The position numbers and the translations under genes are program-made. From Aegilops tauschii subsp. strangulata (taxonomy: Eukaryota > Streptophyta > Magnoliopsida > Poales > Poaceae), in contig NC_053040.3 in assembly GCF_002575655.3 (NCBI RefSeq), positions 457,236,780 through 457,300,779 of the forward strand: DNA of 64,000 nt, read 5' to 3'. Positions 23,774-35,709 of this stretch are shown piece after piece. The notes beneath the pieces were generated by a model. That model was not told the origin of the DNA. It did no database searches and saw nothing but the letters and a program-made list of their open reading frames with translations. How positions within the stretch are numbered: the first letter of the stretch is position 1; every line of letters begins with the position of its first letter.

Positions 23774-26700
23774 AATGTCTGCTGTTGAATCACTATTTTC
23801 TCATCAACTTAACTCATTTGCAGCGTTCCTCGAAGATAAATTGCATACCTATTCAGAAACATCAATTGTTCAAAATCCTCAAGTGAAGAAAATGGCTGAT
23901 GGTAGAAGACCTCAGAAGGGAGGAAAGAGGCCAGAGACAAATACAACGTTTGAAATCCCTGAAGACATTTATGCTGAGTATTGTACAGCTGATGAAGCCA
24001 CGCATGGCAAGGAAAACAAAAATCAGCGCAAAGTGCGCATTCAGAGGATTGAGAGGAGATGGGCAAGAGAATGGAGGGAGCATCGATATGTTACTCCAAA
24101 GTACATGAAGAAATTCGATGTACACCCTCCATGCCCAAGACCTCCATTGGCTCCAGGCCAAAAAGCTGATCCCTCAAGCATCAGGCGTGGTGAGAAATTT
24201 CCCAAGGAATGGGCCAAGCGCCAAGACAAGTTGGCCAAATTAGCAAAAGAAGCAGTGAAGAAATTCAACGAAGATTCTGCTGTTGTTGCTGAGGCCTCTG
24301 CTAGCAAGCCTAAGAAGGCTTTGCTGAAGAAATTAGCCGTAAAGCCGAGTTCCTCAACAGCTATGCCCTCACGGCCAAGTACAAAGCCCTCACGGCTAAT
24401 TCCTCAGGCAACCTCTTCAAGGGCAGCTCCAATTCCCTCTGTTTCCACAAAATCCTCAACTGCCACTACAAAGTCCTCGACACCTGTGCATCTTGCCATG
24501 TGCCAACGGACTAGAGGAGTTTCTATTGCTTCAGGAGCATCTGCAAGTTCCTCAGTTCCACCACTGTCCTCAACTGGTCCAACTTTGCTAAAGAAAAAGG
24601 CCACTGCTGGGCGTGGTTCGAGGCCAAGTCCTCACAAGAAGCAAGTAGATTTTCAAGTCCCGTCTGATGACGATGAAGCTGATGAAGAAGAACTTGCTGA
24701 AATCATCAGGGGCAGGCAAGAAAGGGCCTCTAGAGCCAAAGCAGTGTTGTGCCCCACTTACTGGATCCGAAGAAGATCTTGACTTCATTAATCTACGTCA
24801 CAAGGATCCCAATACTCCTCTGCCTGACTTAAACCTATCACCTGGCCAAAGTCACATGTTGACGGCCTTCATTAATGAAGAAAAATGGAAGTTTGAGAAG
24901 GCCACACAAGCTAAGAAGGCTCAGTACAAGAAGGAGCGCTTTCTGAAGAAGAATGTTGTAAACATGTCTCCTGAAGAACTTGTGGATCTGCAAAAGGAGA
25001 TCAAAGATCTCAGTGATGAATTTGACAGATAACGTGCAGATTGGCTAGGTGCCAAGGTCAGATTTGTCAGACTCTCCAACTCCCTCAAGCTCAATGTTGC
25101 AACTCCATCGCAACAAGAAATTCCTCAGGCTGAAGCATCTGCTCAGCCTACTGAAGAAAATGCTAGCACAACTGATGACAATCAGACTGTTGAAGAAATT
25201 GAGAGTACCAGGGCTGATGAAATTCCAGCTTCTGAAGAAACTGCCAGGGCAACCACAAATGTTGCGCCTGAAGAACATTCCAGGCCAAATGAAGAATCTG
25301 CTGCTGCGCCAGAAGAAACTAAACAAGCCAGAGCAACTGCATCAGTTGTGCCTGAAGAAAATGAACCTACTTCACCTGCTCCTCCTGCAAAGTCATCAGA
25401 GATGAAGAATATCAACCTTCCTTCTGCATCAGAAGTGAAGAAAACTAAAGCTGCGGAGAAGGCAGCTGTGAAGGAAAGGACAACACCAGCAACTGCAAAG
25501 TCTTCAGTTCCCAAGAAAGTGAATACTTTGACAAGTTCCTTCACTAACCCCATTGATGATGTTCCTCTCTCTAGTATGCCATCAAAGGAAATTGTTCCCT
25601 TTGGTGAAGAATATGTCATACCAGATGACACAGATGAAGAGAATCCTTCTGTTGCTACTTCAGAGCAGTTGGATGAAGAAATTGAAGTGGATGATATCCC
25701 TTCAACCCCTCTGGTATCATCGCCCATGCCTCAGTTCACCGCTGAAGAGGCAGGCATTGAAGAAATAGATGAAGATGAGGATGTGGACATTGGGTCTACA
25801 ACACCAGTTCTGAATGATGACTATTGGGAAAGACTGCATCTCAATTCACCATTGACCACTCCTCTGCATCAAATTCCTCAGTCCCTGGTTCAAACTGAAG
25901 AAATTCATACGGGATCTAATGAACGTCAAACTTCACTTCTCTCTATTCCAGAAGAAGTTCCAGCTACTGCAGTTGAAGTAATGGAGGCCAAGACTGCTGC
26001 TACTGAATCTGCCGCTGAAATTCCTCAGTCTGTGGCTCCAGAGGTTGTGCGCCAAGAGGCCGTGAAGCCTTCAATTGTAAATCTTCAGCCCAAGCCACAA
26101 AATCCTCATACAAAGAAGCAAAAATTCAAGGCTGATGATTTCTTCACTGAGCACCATTTCTTCACTGATTTCAATCCCTATGACTCAGCAAGACTTCGAC
26201 GCAAGCGGTTCTAGACAGCCAGTCATATGAACTTCTATTCTTCACTCTTATTTGATAAGGACAAGGTATTTGAGCACCGTCAAATTCCTCATGTAGATAT
26301 GGAGTCCCTCCCGTGCTTCCAACCTGTCCTAAGTGTTCTTCATGACGCTCGGCTTTTGAACTTCTGCGCTGACATCTGCGGCTGGAATGAAGAACTCATT
26401 CTTCAATTCTATGCTACACTGCACCTCACAGGAAATGTGGAAGATGTGAACTCATGGGTGCTTGACTGGATGACCGAGAATACTCATTACAAAGCACCGG
26501 CCTCTAAATTGCTTCACGCCGTACCAGTCAGTCCTCCTGCTAAAGGCGCAAGGCTCATATATGAGGAACCTGAACTTTCAAATCATCTAATCCAAGTGCT
26601 GATGAAGCCTTTGAAGGCTGGCCAAGCTCCAAGGACCACATTCCTCGTGAAGGAATTGCTCTATGTGCCAAGGATAATATATCGCATTCTAACCAAAACC

Positions 26701-27174
26701 CTCAGTCCAATCAAGGGCCACAACTCTGATGAAGAGGAGGTTGTTGGCATCATGAAGAATCTGCTGTTCAACATTATCCATGGCATTCCTATCAACTACC
26801 ATGATTTCTTCATGAGGACTTTGGCCAATGCTGCTCTATCACCTTTTGAGTTGAAGCCTTATGCTCCCTGGATCATGAAATTCATCAGATCAAGGTCTTC
26901 AATTCATTACCAGGCTGGTTATGAAAATCATCTCAGCTATTTGCCTCCTATGAAGTCCTCAAAAGGACTATTTCCTCAGCTGATGAGAAGGGCAAAGCTA
27001 CTATTATTGATGAAGGCACTCGTCCATTGGATGGTCAGTTTCGCAAAGCTGCATCTTCTTCCACCAATGATGACTCTGGAACTCAAGATTCTGCTGCAAA
27101 AGCTTCAAAGCAAAATCCTCAAGCCACTGCCCCACGAGCGATGACTGATTGTGAGCTTCTCCTCACTCTTCATC
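23774..27174 (+). pseudogene. Decayed extra ORF downstream of pol (env-position), first part
   Basis: A Met-initiated stretch (MSAVESLFSHQLNSF, 23774). The first third is basic and low in complexity, rich in Ser/Pro/Lys. The middle is acidic with repeated PEE/SEE units. The last third is globular (about 26220-26940: WNEELILQFYATLHLTGNVE, SWVLDWMTENTHYKA, FLVKELLYVPRIIYRIL). I see breaks: a frameshift near 24750, TAA at 25030-25032, TAG at 26212-26214 and a frameshift near 26947. The globular part resembles the uncharacterised 'putative plant transposon protein' regions found in grass retroelements. It continues after the nested insertion at 38453. No signal peptide or membrane segment is evident, so an envelope role is doubtful. 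Confidence 0.6.
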
Positions 27175-27179
27175 AGAAG

Positions 27180-27772
27180 TGTCGGGGTAATTGACCACGG
27201 GTACCCCGAAGACGGCAAGACGATATTTCAAGACATCGGGGCTAGCAAAGCCCCTCAGACCGACTGCTTAGGCCGCCCAGGCGGCCCCCTGACCGACTGC
27301 CCGAACCGACTCGCCACCCGGCCTGCTCCCCGTCCGGCTGCTCCTGCCAGCCGGCTGCCCGAAGTCAACGCCGACACCGACGAGACGGCCGTACCCGGCA
27401 CTGTGCATGGGTCACCTCAAGCCATCATGTACAGTGTCACTTGTCCGTGGGCATTATTTATGAAGTGACCCAGCAGACAAGCATGACACCCCCACCATGC
27501 TTCTAGCTAGCTAGCTACCATGCCACTACCTAGCTTACTTCCTAAGCTACCCACACTATATAAAGCCATCCATCCATCCACCACATGCTCTCACGGGCAT
27601 GCACCACACACATTCGGCCACAAGCTATGGCCAGCCACGCCACACACTGGCGCATATACGAGATCAGGTGCCCATGGCACTGATCTCAGATACAGCTCCA
27701 GGAGCACTTTGTACTGTCAGATGTACACCCCACATATATACTTAGACATGCAGGAGTAGGGGTCGTCTCTCT
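27180..27772 (+). repeat. 5' LTR of the AGAAG element, 3'-truncated
   Basis: This matches 37695 onward for about 590 bp, including the TATATAAA box at 27557-27564. The match ends near 27772. The last 160 bp or so of the LTR and the primer-binding site are replaced by GC-rich internal sequence, so this copy could not start a normal replication cycle. Confidence 0.85.
27557..27564 (+). promoter_or_regulatory. TATA box in the 5' LTR of the AGAAG element
   Basis: TATATAAA, preceded by CCACAC and followed by GCCATC. The identical block is at 38090-38097 in the other LTR. Confidence 0.65.
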
Positions 27773-28696
27773 GGTAGCACTCGGTGGCTCGACATCGACT
27801 CGTTCCCGGAGCGACCGTGCGGGGCGGCGCGCCTTCGTCGGCGGCCTCACCATTTTCGTCACCTCCGTCGCGGCGTCGCCGTCGCCCTCCGGCCGCGCTC
27901 GAGGGCTCGACATAGACACGCCCGCGAGGCGGTCGCACAGGACGGCACGTCCGCGTCGTTGGCCTCGACACCGTCGGCCTCGCTCGCTCCTCCACAGGCG
28001 TTCTGCGTTGCGTGCCTCACCAACTCCTTGCGAGCGTCCATGGCCTTGCGCCCCACTGTCCAACAGCAGTGGTGCCGCTCGACCTGTCCCCTCTTCCGTG
28101 CCTCCCGCTGCTCCCAAACTGCAGCCGCTCTCGCCCACTTGCGCATTTGCCATACACTTTCCAGATACGAGTCATACACATCCCAGATAAGGGCCATACA
28201 CTCTGCATATACATTAGCCGTACATCGGCCAGATAATCCGTATGCTCGCCCGCCTCTGCTCTGTGCGCGCTCGCCGGCCTCGCGCCCGCGCTGCCACGGC
28301 CGCCTCCCGGCAGCTCCGCCTGCTGCGACGCGTGGCTGCTCCCCCGAGCTCCTCCCATGATCGAGTCCTCCCGCCGCGTCGTGCCGACCCCGCCTCGCCG
28401 CTAGTCTCGCGCACGACTGACTTCTCCTCAGCCTGCTGCTGCTGTGCGTCATCCAGCACCCTCCGCGCTGCTCCGTTCCCTCCGCCGGCCGCCAGCTCGC
28501 CCCGGCTCCAGCGCCCGGCCGGCTCCGGCCGTCCTCGCGCCCGGCTGCGTCCGGCCTCGCGCGCCCGCACGTGCCTCGCCTCTCCTGCGCTCGAGCCGGC
28601 TGCTGCGCCCCGGTGCACACCGGCACAGCGCCTCCGCGACCGCCGGCCTGCTGCCGGCTGCTCCTCGTGCCCGGCTGCTACCTTCCCGCAGCCGGC
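27773..28696 (+). other. GC-rich internal sequence of the AGAAG element, no gene seen
   Basis: The sequence is dominated by CCGGCTGC and CGCCTCGC motifs. Several long frames exist on both strands, but their Arg/Ala/Pro/Gly-rich translations show no domain and reflect composition only. It is cut at 28696 by the Athila-type LTR and resumes at 35710. Confidence 0.6.
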
Positions 28697-30258
28697 TGAT
28701 ACGTCTCCAACGTATCTATAATTTTTGATTGCTCCATGCTATATTATCTAATGTTTTGGACATTATTGGGCTTTATTATTCACTTTTAAATTATTTTTGG
28801 GACTAACCTATTAACCGGAGGCCCAGCCTAGAATTGTTGTTTTTTCCCTATTTCAGAGTTTCGCAGAAAAGGAATATCAAACGGAGTCCAAACGGAATGA
28901 AACCTTCGAGAACGTGATTTTTAGGAAGAATATGATCCAGGAGACTTGGACCCTACGTCAAGAAACAAAAGAGGAGGACACGAGGTAGGGGGCGCGCCCT
29001 CCACCCTCATGGGCCCCCTGTTGGTCCACCGACGTAGTCCTTCCTCCTATATATACCTACATACCCCCAAACCATCAGATACGGAGCCAAAAACCTAATT
29101 CCACCACCGCAACCTTCTGTACCCACGAGATCCCATCTTGGGGCCTGTTCCGGAGCTCCGCCGGAGGGGGCATCCATCATGGAGGGCTTCTACATCAACA
29201 CCATAGCCTCTCCGATGAAGTGTGAGTAGTTTACCTCAGACCTTCGGGTCCATAGTTAGTAGCTACATGGCTACTTCTCTCTTTTTGGATCTCAATACAA
29301 TGTTCTCCCCCTCTCTCGTGGAGATCTATTCGATGTAATCTTGTTTTTGCGGTTGTTGAGACCGATGAATTGTGGGTTTATGATCAAGTTTATCTATGAA
29401 CAATATTTGAATCTTCTGAATTCTTTTATGTATGATTGGTTATCTTTGCAAGTCTCTTCGAATTATCAGTTTGGTTTGGCCTACTAGATTGATCATTCTT
29501 GCAATGGGAGAAGTGCTTAGCTTTGGGTTCAATCTTGCGGTGTCCTTTCCCATTGACAGTAGGGGCAGCAAGGCACGTAGTGTATTGTTGCCATCGAGGA
29601 TAACAAGATGGGTTTTTTTATCATATTGCATGAATTTATCCCTCTACATCATGTCATCTTGCTTAAGGCGTTACTCTGTTTTTATGAACTTAATACTCTA
29701 GATGCATGCTGGATAGCGGTCGATGAGTGGAGTAATAGTAGTAGATACAGGCAGGAGTCGGCCTACTTGTCTCAGGCGTGATGCCTATATACATGATCAT
29801 ACCTAGATATTCTCATAACTATGCTCAATTCTGTCAATTGCTCAACAGTAATTCGTTCACCCACCGTAAAATACTTATGCTCATGAGAGAAGCCACTAGT
29901 GAAACCTATGGCGCCCGGGTCTATCTTCATCATATTAATCTTCCAACACTTAGTTATTTCCTTTTCTTTTTTACTTTGCTTTTATTTTACTTTGCATATT
30001 TATCATAAAAATACCAAAAATATTATCCTATCATATCTATCAGATCTCACTCTCGTAAGTGACCGAGAAGGGATTGACAACCCCTTATCGCGTTGGTTGC
30101 GAGGATTTATTTGTTTTGTGTAGGTGCGAGGGACTCGCGCATAGCGTCCTACTGGATTGATACCTTGGTTCTCAAAAACTGAGGGAAATACTTACGCTAC
30201 TTTGCGCATCACCCTTTCCTCTTCAAGGGAAAACCAACGCAGTGCTCAAGAGGTAGCA
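28697..30258 (+). repeat. Athila-type 5' LTR
   Basis: Opens TGATACGTCTCCAACGTATC and ends AAGAGGTAGCA; 1,562 bp. A TATATATA box lies at 29048-29055. It is nearly identical to 34127-35709. Its first half resembles the LTRs at 45569 and 54237, but its last part (U5) differs from theirs, so the two sets are separate subfamilies. Confidence 0.93.
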
Positions 30259-30269
30259 AGAAGGATTTC

Positions 30270-30287
30270 TGGCGCCGTTGCCCGGGA
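30270..30287 (+). other. Primer-binding site, Asp-tRNA type, first copy
   Basis: TGGCGCCGTTGCCCGGGA matches the complement of plant Asp tRNA 3' end at 17 of 18 positions. It starts 11 bases after the LTR. Confidence 0.85.
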
Positions 30288-30338
30288 GGCTTACGCGAAG
30301 TCAAGTGAAGATTTGGACTCCCGACAACAAGCCATTTC

Positions 30339-30357
30339 TAGCACCGTTGCCGGGGAG
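30339..30357 (+). other. Second primer-binding-like site
   Basis: TAGCACCGTTGCCGGGGAG repeats the primer site 69 bp downstream, with the flanks (CATTTC before, TACGC after) also similar. About 38 bp appear duplicated as a module. It matches Asp tRNA at 16 of 18 positions. Confidence 0.7.
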
Positions 30358-30507
30358 GTCTACGCAAAAGTCAACATACCAAGTACCCATCACAATCCCT
30401 TATCTCCCGCATTACATTATTTGCCATTTGCCTCTCGTTTTCCTCTCCCCCACTTCACCCTTGCCGTTTTATTCGCCCTCTCTTTTCTGTTTGCTTGCCT
30501 TGCCGTC

Positions 30508-31320
30508 ATGGCTAGTCCTTCATCTTCTCCGTTGTCTCCCGAAAATGAAGTTCTCAATTTTAAACAAAGGGAGGGAGTAAATCTAAAAGATGCTTGGTAT
30601 AGAATTTGCAATGCTCAAAATAGATCTGCCAGGAAGCAATCTACTTCCATTCTTCCCCGCAACTTTTATGTAGGCGTTAATCCTTGGTATAGATATATTC
30701 TTGATACCATTACCGGAGGGAATTTCTTGGGTAGCCATACTTTTGACTCTTATAATGCTATGATAGATTTATTTGGCTCACCACCTCTTTTGGTTAATGG
30801 AACTATGTTAACTTTGGAGCATGTAATGCAAAGACTTGAAATTATTGAAAATAAAGTTGCTACCGTAGAGTTAATTGAAAATTTGGATAAAAAGATCCAC
30901 AACCAAATTACCCAATATTGATCTAAGGTAGGAGTCACCTTGAAAAATATTAAGGAAAAGGAACCCATAGTTAATGAAAGAATAAATCAAGATTCCACTA
31001 GAATCGATAAACTTGAGGGTATCATTACCAACTTGGGAACCGCTTTTTCTTCCGTAAAGAATACTCCTAGTCCTCCCACTAAAATTGCCAAGCTTATGTA
31101 TGTTCCTAAAAATAAGGGTGAATCCTCTAGTAAGGAAACTGCGGATCTCAAATCTATAAGTATTCATCCCAATCTTTTTGCTATCATTAAGGAACCATTT
31201 GCTACAAATGGATTTTTCGATCTTGTGCCTAAAAGTTTGATAATTAATAAAAAGAAAGAAACTCTTAAGGGTGATAGATGTCTTATTGAAGAATTGCCTA
31301 CCAAAGATGGCAATACCTAG
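30508..31320 (+). pseudogene. Athila-type Gag-like ORF with one in-frame stop
   Basis: Starts MASPSSSPLSPENEV at 30508 and runs 270 codons, with a single in-frame TGA at 30919-30921 where the frame otherwise continues without a shift. Residues 25-90 have LKDAWYRICNAQ, NFYVGVNPWYRYILDTI and GGNFLGSHTFDSYNAMIDLFG, which fit the N-terminal Gag region of Athila elements. A likely coiled coil follows (LEHVMQRLEIIENKVATVEL). No zinc knuckle, protease or RT is present. It ends at TAG 31318-31320. It is either a short Gag or a remnant kept because the RNA is mobilised in trans. Confidence 0.75.
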
Positions 31321-34111
31321 ATCTATCCTTGCTTTTATGCCTAGCTAGGGGCGTTAAACGATAGCACTTGTTGGGAGGCAACCCAATTTTATTTTTAGTT
31401 TTTTTGCTTTTGCTTCTGTTTAGGAATAAATATTTGTTATAGCCTCTGGTTAGATGTGCTTTTATGTTTTAATTAGTGTTTGTGCCAAGTTAAACCTATA
31501 GGATCTTCTTGGATGATAGTTATTTGATCTTGCTGTAATTTCCAGAAACTTTCTGTTCACGAAAATAATTGTTAAAAATCACCAGAGCGTGATAAAATAC
31601 TGATTCCAATTGCTGCTGATCAATAAACAAATTGTCTAGGTCTTCCTATTTTGGCTTATTTTTTGGAGTTCCAGAAGTTTGCGTTAGTTACAGATTACTA
31701 CAGACTGTTCTGTTTTTGACAGATTCTGTTTTTCGTGTGTTGTTTGCTTATTTTGATGAATCTATGGCTCGTAAAATAGTTTATAAACCATAGAGAAGTT
31801 GAAATACATTAGGTTTAACACCAATATAAATAAATAATGAGTTCATTACAGTACCTTGAAGTGGTCTTTTGTTTTCTTTCGCTAACGGAGCTTACGAGAT
31901 TTTCTGTTGAGTTTTGTGTTGTGAAGTTTTCAAGTTTTGGGTGAAAAAGATTTGATGGATTATGGAACAAGGAGTGGCAAGAGCCTAAGCTTGGGGATGC
32001 CCATGGCACCCCCAAGATAATATAAGTACACCATAAAGCCAAAGCTTGGGGATGCCTCGGAAGGCATCCCCTCTTTCGTCTACTTCCATCGGTAACTTTA
32101 CTTGGAGCTATATTTTTATTCACCACATGATATGTGTTTTGCTTGGAGCATCTTGTATGATTTGAGTCTTTGATTTTTAGTTTACCACAATCATCCTTGC
32201 TGTACACACCTTTTGAGAGAGCCATACATGATTTGGAATTTGTTAGAATACTCTATGTGCTTCGCTTATATCTTTTGAGTTATATAGTTTTGCTCTAGTG
32301 CTTCACTTACCTTTTAGAGCACGGTGGTGGATTTGTTTTATAGAAACTATTGATCTCTCATGCTTCACTTAGATTATTTTGAGAGTCTTAAATAGCATGG
32401 TAATTTTCTTAAATAATCCTAATATGCTTGGTATTCAAGATTAGTAAAAACTTTCTTATGAGTGTGTTGAATACTAAGAAAAGTTTGATGCTTGATAATT
32501 GTTTTGAGATATAAAGATGGTGATATAAGAGTCATGCTAGTTGAGTAGTTGTGAATTTTAGAAATACTTGCGTTAAAGTTTGTGATTCCCGTAGCATGCA
32601 CGTATGGTGAACCGTTATGTGATGAAGTCGGAGCATGATTTATTTATTGATTGTCTTCCTTATGAGTGGCGGTCGGGAACGAGCGATGGTCTTTTCCTAC
32701 CAATCTATTCCCCTAGGAGCATGCGCGTAATACTTTGCTTTGATAACTTGTAGATTTTTGCAATAAGTATATGAGTTCTTTATGACTAATGTTGAGTCCA
32801 TGGATTATACGCACTCTTCTTCCTTCCACCGTTGCTAGCCTCTCTAATACCGCGCACTTTTCGCCGGTATCATACACCCACCATAAACCTTCCTCAAAAT
32901 AGCCACCATACCTACCTATCATGACATTTCCATAGCCATTCCGAGATATATTGCCATGCAACTTTCCACCGTTCCGTTTATAATGACACGCTCCATTATT
33001 GTCATATTGCTTAGCATGATCATGTAGTTGAGATCGTATTTGTGGCAAAGCCACCATTCATAATTCTTCCATACATGTCACTCTTGATTCACTGCATATC
33101 TCGGTACACTGCCGGAGACATTCATATAGAGTCATATTTTGTTCTAAGTATCGAGTTGTAATTGATGAGTTGTAAGAAAATTAAAGTGTGATGATCTTCA
33201 TTTTTAGAGCATTGTCCCAAGTGAGGAAAAGGATGATGGGGACTATGATTCCCCCACAAGTCGGGATGAGACTCCGGACGAAAAAAAGAGGCCATAAAAA
33301 AAGAGAAAGACCCAAATAAAAAATGAGAGAAAAAGAGAGAAGGGACAATGTTACTATCCTTTTACCACACTTGTGCTTCAAAGTAGCACCATGCTCTTCA
33401 TGATAGAGAGTCTCTCATTTTGTCACTTTCATATACTAGTGGGAAATTTTCATTATAGAACTTGGCTTGTATATTACAATGATGGGCTTCCTCAAAATGC
33501 CCTAGGTCTTCGTGAGCAAGCGAGTTGGATGCACACCCACTTAGTTTCTTTTGTTGAGCTTTCATATACTTATAGCTCTAGTGCATCCGTTGCATGGCAA
33601 TCCCTACTCACTCACATTGATATCTATTGATGGGCATCTCCATAGCCCGTTGATATGCCTAGTTGATGTGAGACTATCTTCTCCCTTTTTGTCTTCTCCA
33701 CAACCACCATTCTATTCCACATATAGTGCTATGTCCATGGCTCACGCTCATGTATTGCGTGAAGATTGAAAAAGTTTGAGAACATCAAAAGTATGAAACA
33801 ATTTCTTGGCTTGTCATCGGGGTTGTGCATGATTTAAATACTTTGTGTGGTGAAGATAGAGCATAGCCAGACTATATGATTTTGCAGGGATAACTTTCTT
33901 TGGCCATGTTATTTTGAGAAGATATAATTGCTTTGTTAGTATGCTTGAATTATTATTATTTTTATGTCAATATTAAACTTTTGTCTTGAATCTTTCGGAT
34001 CTGAATATTCATACCACAATTAAGAAGAATTACATTGAAATTATGCCAAGTAGCACTCCGCATCAAAAATTCTATTTTTATCATTTACCTACTCGAGGAC
34101 GAGCAGGAATT
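31321..34111 (+). other. Long noncoding 3' region of the Athila-type element
   Basis: No credible gene. The start shares blocks with 49195-49250 of the related element (CACTTGTTGGGAGGCAACCC). It contains two sense copies of AAGCTTGGGGATGC and one perfect hairpin, annotated separately. The rest is AT-rich sequence. Short frames on the minus strand (31815-32225, 32713-33057) have no recognisable features. Confidence 0.7.
31987..32071 (+). repeat. Two polypurine-like motifs with hairpin
   Basis: AAGCTTGGGGATGC at 31987-32000 and again at 32042-32055. The second leads into a perfect inverted repeat: GGGGATGCC (32048-32056), loop TCGGAA, GGCATCCCC (32063-32071). The first is followed by an imperfect version. 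Confidence 0.85.
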
Positions 34112-34125
34112 AAGCTTGGGGATGC
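34112..34125 (+). other. Athila-type polypurine tract
   Basis: AAGCTTGGGGATGC, one base before the 3' LTR at 34127, in the plus-strand primer position. Confidence 0.9.
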
Positions 34126-34126
34126 T

Positions 34127-35709
34127 TGATACGTCTCCAACGTATCTATAATTTTTGATTGCTCCATGCTATATTATCTACTGTTTTGGACATTATTGGG
34201 CTTTATTATTCACTTTCATATTATTTTTGGGACTAACCTATTAACCGGAGGCCCAGCCCAGAATTGTGTTTTTGCCTATTTCAGAGTTTCGCAGAAAAGG
34301 AATATCAGACGGAGTCGAAACGGAATGAAACCTTCGGGAACGTGATTTTTAGGAAGAATATGATCCAGGAGACTTGGACCCTACGTCAAGAAACAAAAGA
34401 GGAGGCCACGAGGTAGGGGGCGCGCCTACCCCCCCAGGGCACGCCCTCCACCTTCGTGGGCCCCCTGTAGCTCCACCGACGTACTCCTTCCTCCTATATA
34501 TACCTACGTACCCCCAAACGATCAGATACGGAGCCAAAAACCTAATTCCACCACCGCAACCTTCTGTACCCACGAGATCCCATCTTGGGGCCTGTTCTGG
34601 AGCTCCGCCGGAGGGGGCATCCATCACGGAGGGCTTCTACATCAACACCATAGCCTCTCCGATGAAGTGTGAGTAGTTTACCTCAGACCTTCGGGTCCAT
34701 AGTTAGTAGCTCGATGGCTTCTTCTCTCTTTTTGGATCTCAATACAATGTTCTCCCCCTCTCTCATGGAGATCTATTCGATGTAATCTTGTTTTTGCGGT
34801 GTGTTTGTTGAGACCGATGAATTGTGGGTTTATGATCAAGTTTATCTATGAACAATATTTGAATCTTCTGAATTCTTTTATGTATGATTGGTTATCTTTG
34901 CAAGTCTCTTCGAATTATCAGTTTGGTTTGGCCTACTAGATTGATCATTCTTGCAATGGGAGAAGTGCTTAGCTTTGGGTTCAATCTTGCGGTGTCCTTT
35001 CCCAGTGACAGTAGGGGCAGCAAGGCACGTATTGTATTGTTGCCATCGAGGATAACAAGATGGTTTTTTTATCATATTGCATGAATTTATCCCTCTACAT
35101 CATGTCATCTTGCTTAAGGCATTACTCTGTTTTTATGAACTTAATACTCTAGATGCATGCTGGATAGCGGTCGATGAGTGGAGTAATAGTAGTAGATGCA
35201 GGCAGGAGTCGGTCTACTTGTCTCGGACGTGATGCCTATATACATGATCATACCTAGATATTCTCATAACTATGCTCAACTCTGTCAATTGCTCAACAGT
35301 AATTCGTTCACCCACCGTAAAATACTTATGCTGATGAGAGAAGCCACTAGTGAAACCTATGGCCCCCGGGTCTATCTTCATCATATTAATCTTCCAACAC
35401 TTAGTTATTTCCTTTGCTTTTTACTTGACTTTTATTTTACTTTGCATCTTTATCATAGAAATACCAAAAATATTATCCTATCATATCTATCAGATCTCAC
35501 TCTCGTAAGTGACCATGAAGGGATTGACAACCCCTTATCGCGTTGGTTGCGAGGATTTATTAGTTTTGTGTAGGTGCGAGGGACTCGCACGTAGCCTCCT
35601 ACTAGATTGATACCTTGGTTCTAAAAAACTGAGGGAAATACTTACGCTACTTTGCTGCATCACCCTTTCCTCTTCAAGGGAAAACCAACGCAGTGCTCAA
35701 GAGGTAGCA
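34127..35709 (+). repeat. Athila-type 3' LTR
   Basis: 1,583 bp, nearly identical to 28697-30258. It is followed by CGGGC, the presumed duplicated target with one mismatch. Confidence 0.93.

Larger units (their letters stand above)
28697..35709 (+). mobile_element. Non-autonomous Athila-type Gypsy element (Fatima-like), complete
   Basis: The element is 7,013 bp on the plus strand with LTRs at 28697-30258 and 34127-35709. The flanks CCGGC (28692-28696) and CGGGC (35710-35714) look like a target duplication with one mismatch. The primer-binding site matches Asp tRNA, as in Athila elements, and is present twice. It encodes one Gag-like frame and no protease, RT or integrase. About 2.8 kb of noncoding sequence follows, with two internal copies of the polypurine motif and a hairpin. 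Mobility would need enzymes from an autonomous relative. Confidence 0.9.

Noticed and set aside
23774..27174. Envelope glycoprotein
   Set aside because: The position fits, but I see no signal peptide, transmembrane segment or cleavage site; called only an extra ORF.
27686..28721. GC-rich frames up to 255 residues
   Set aside because: Composition only; frames exist on both strands and are cut by the Athila-type LTR.
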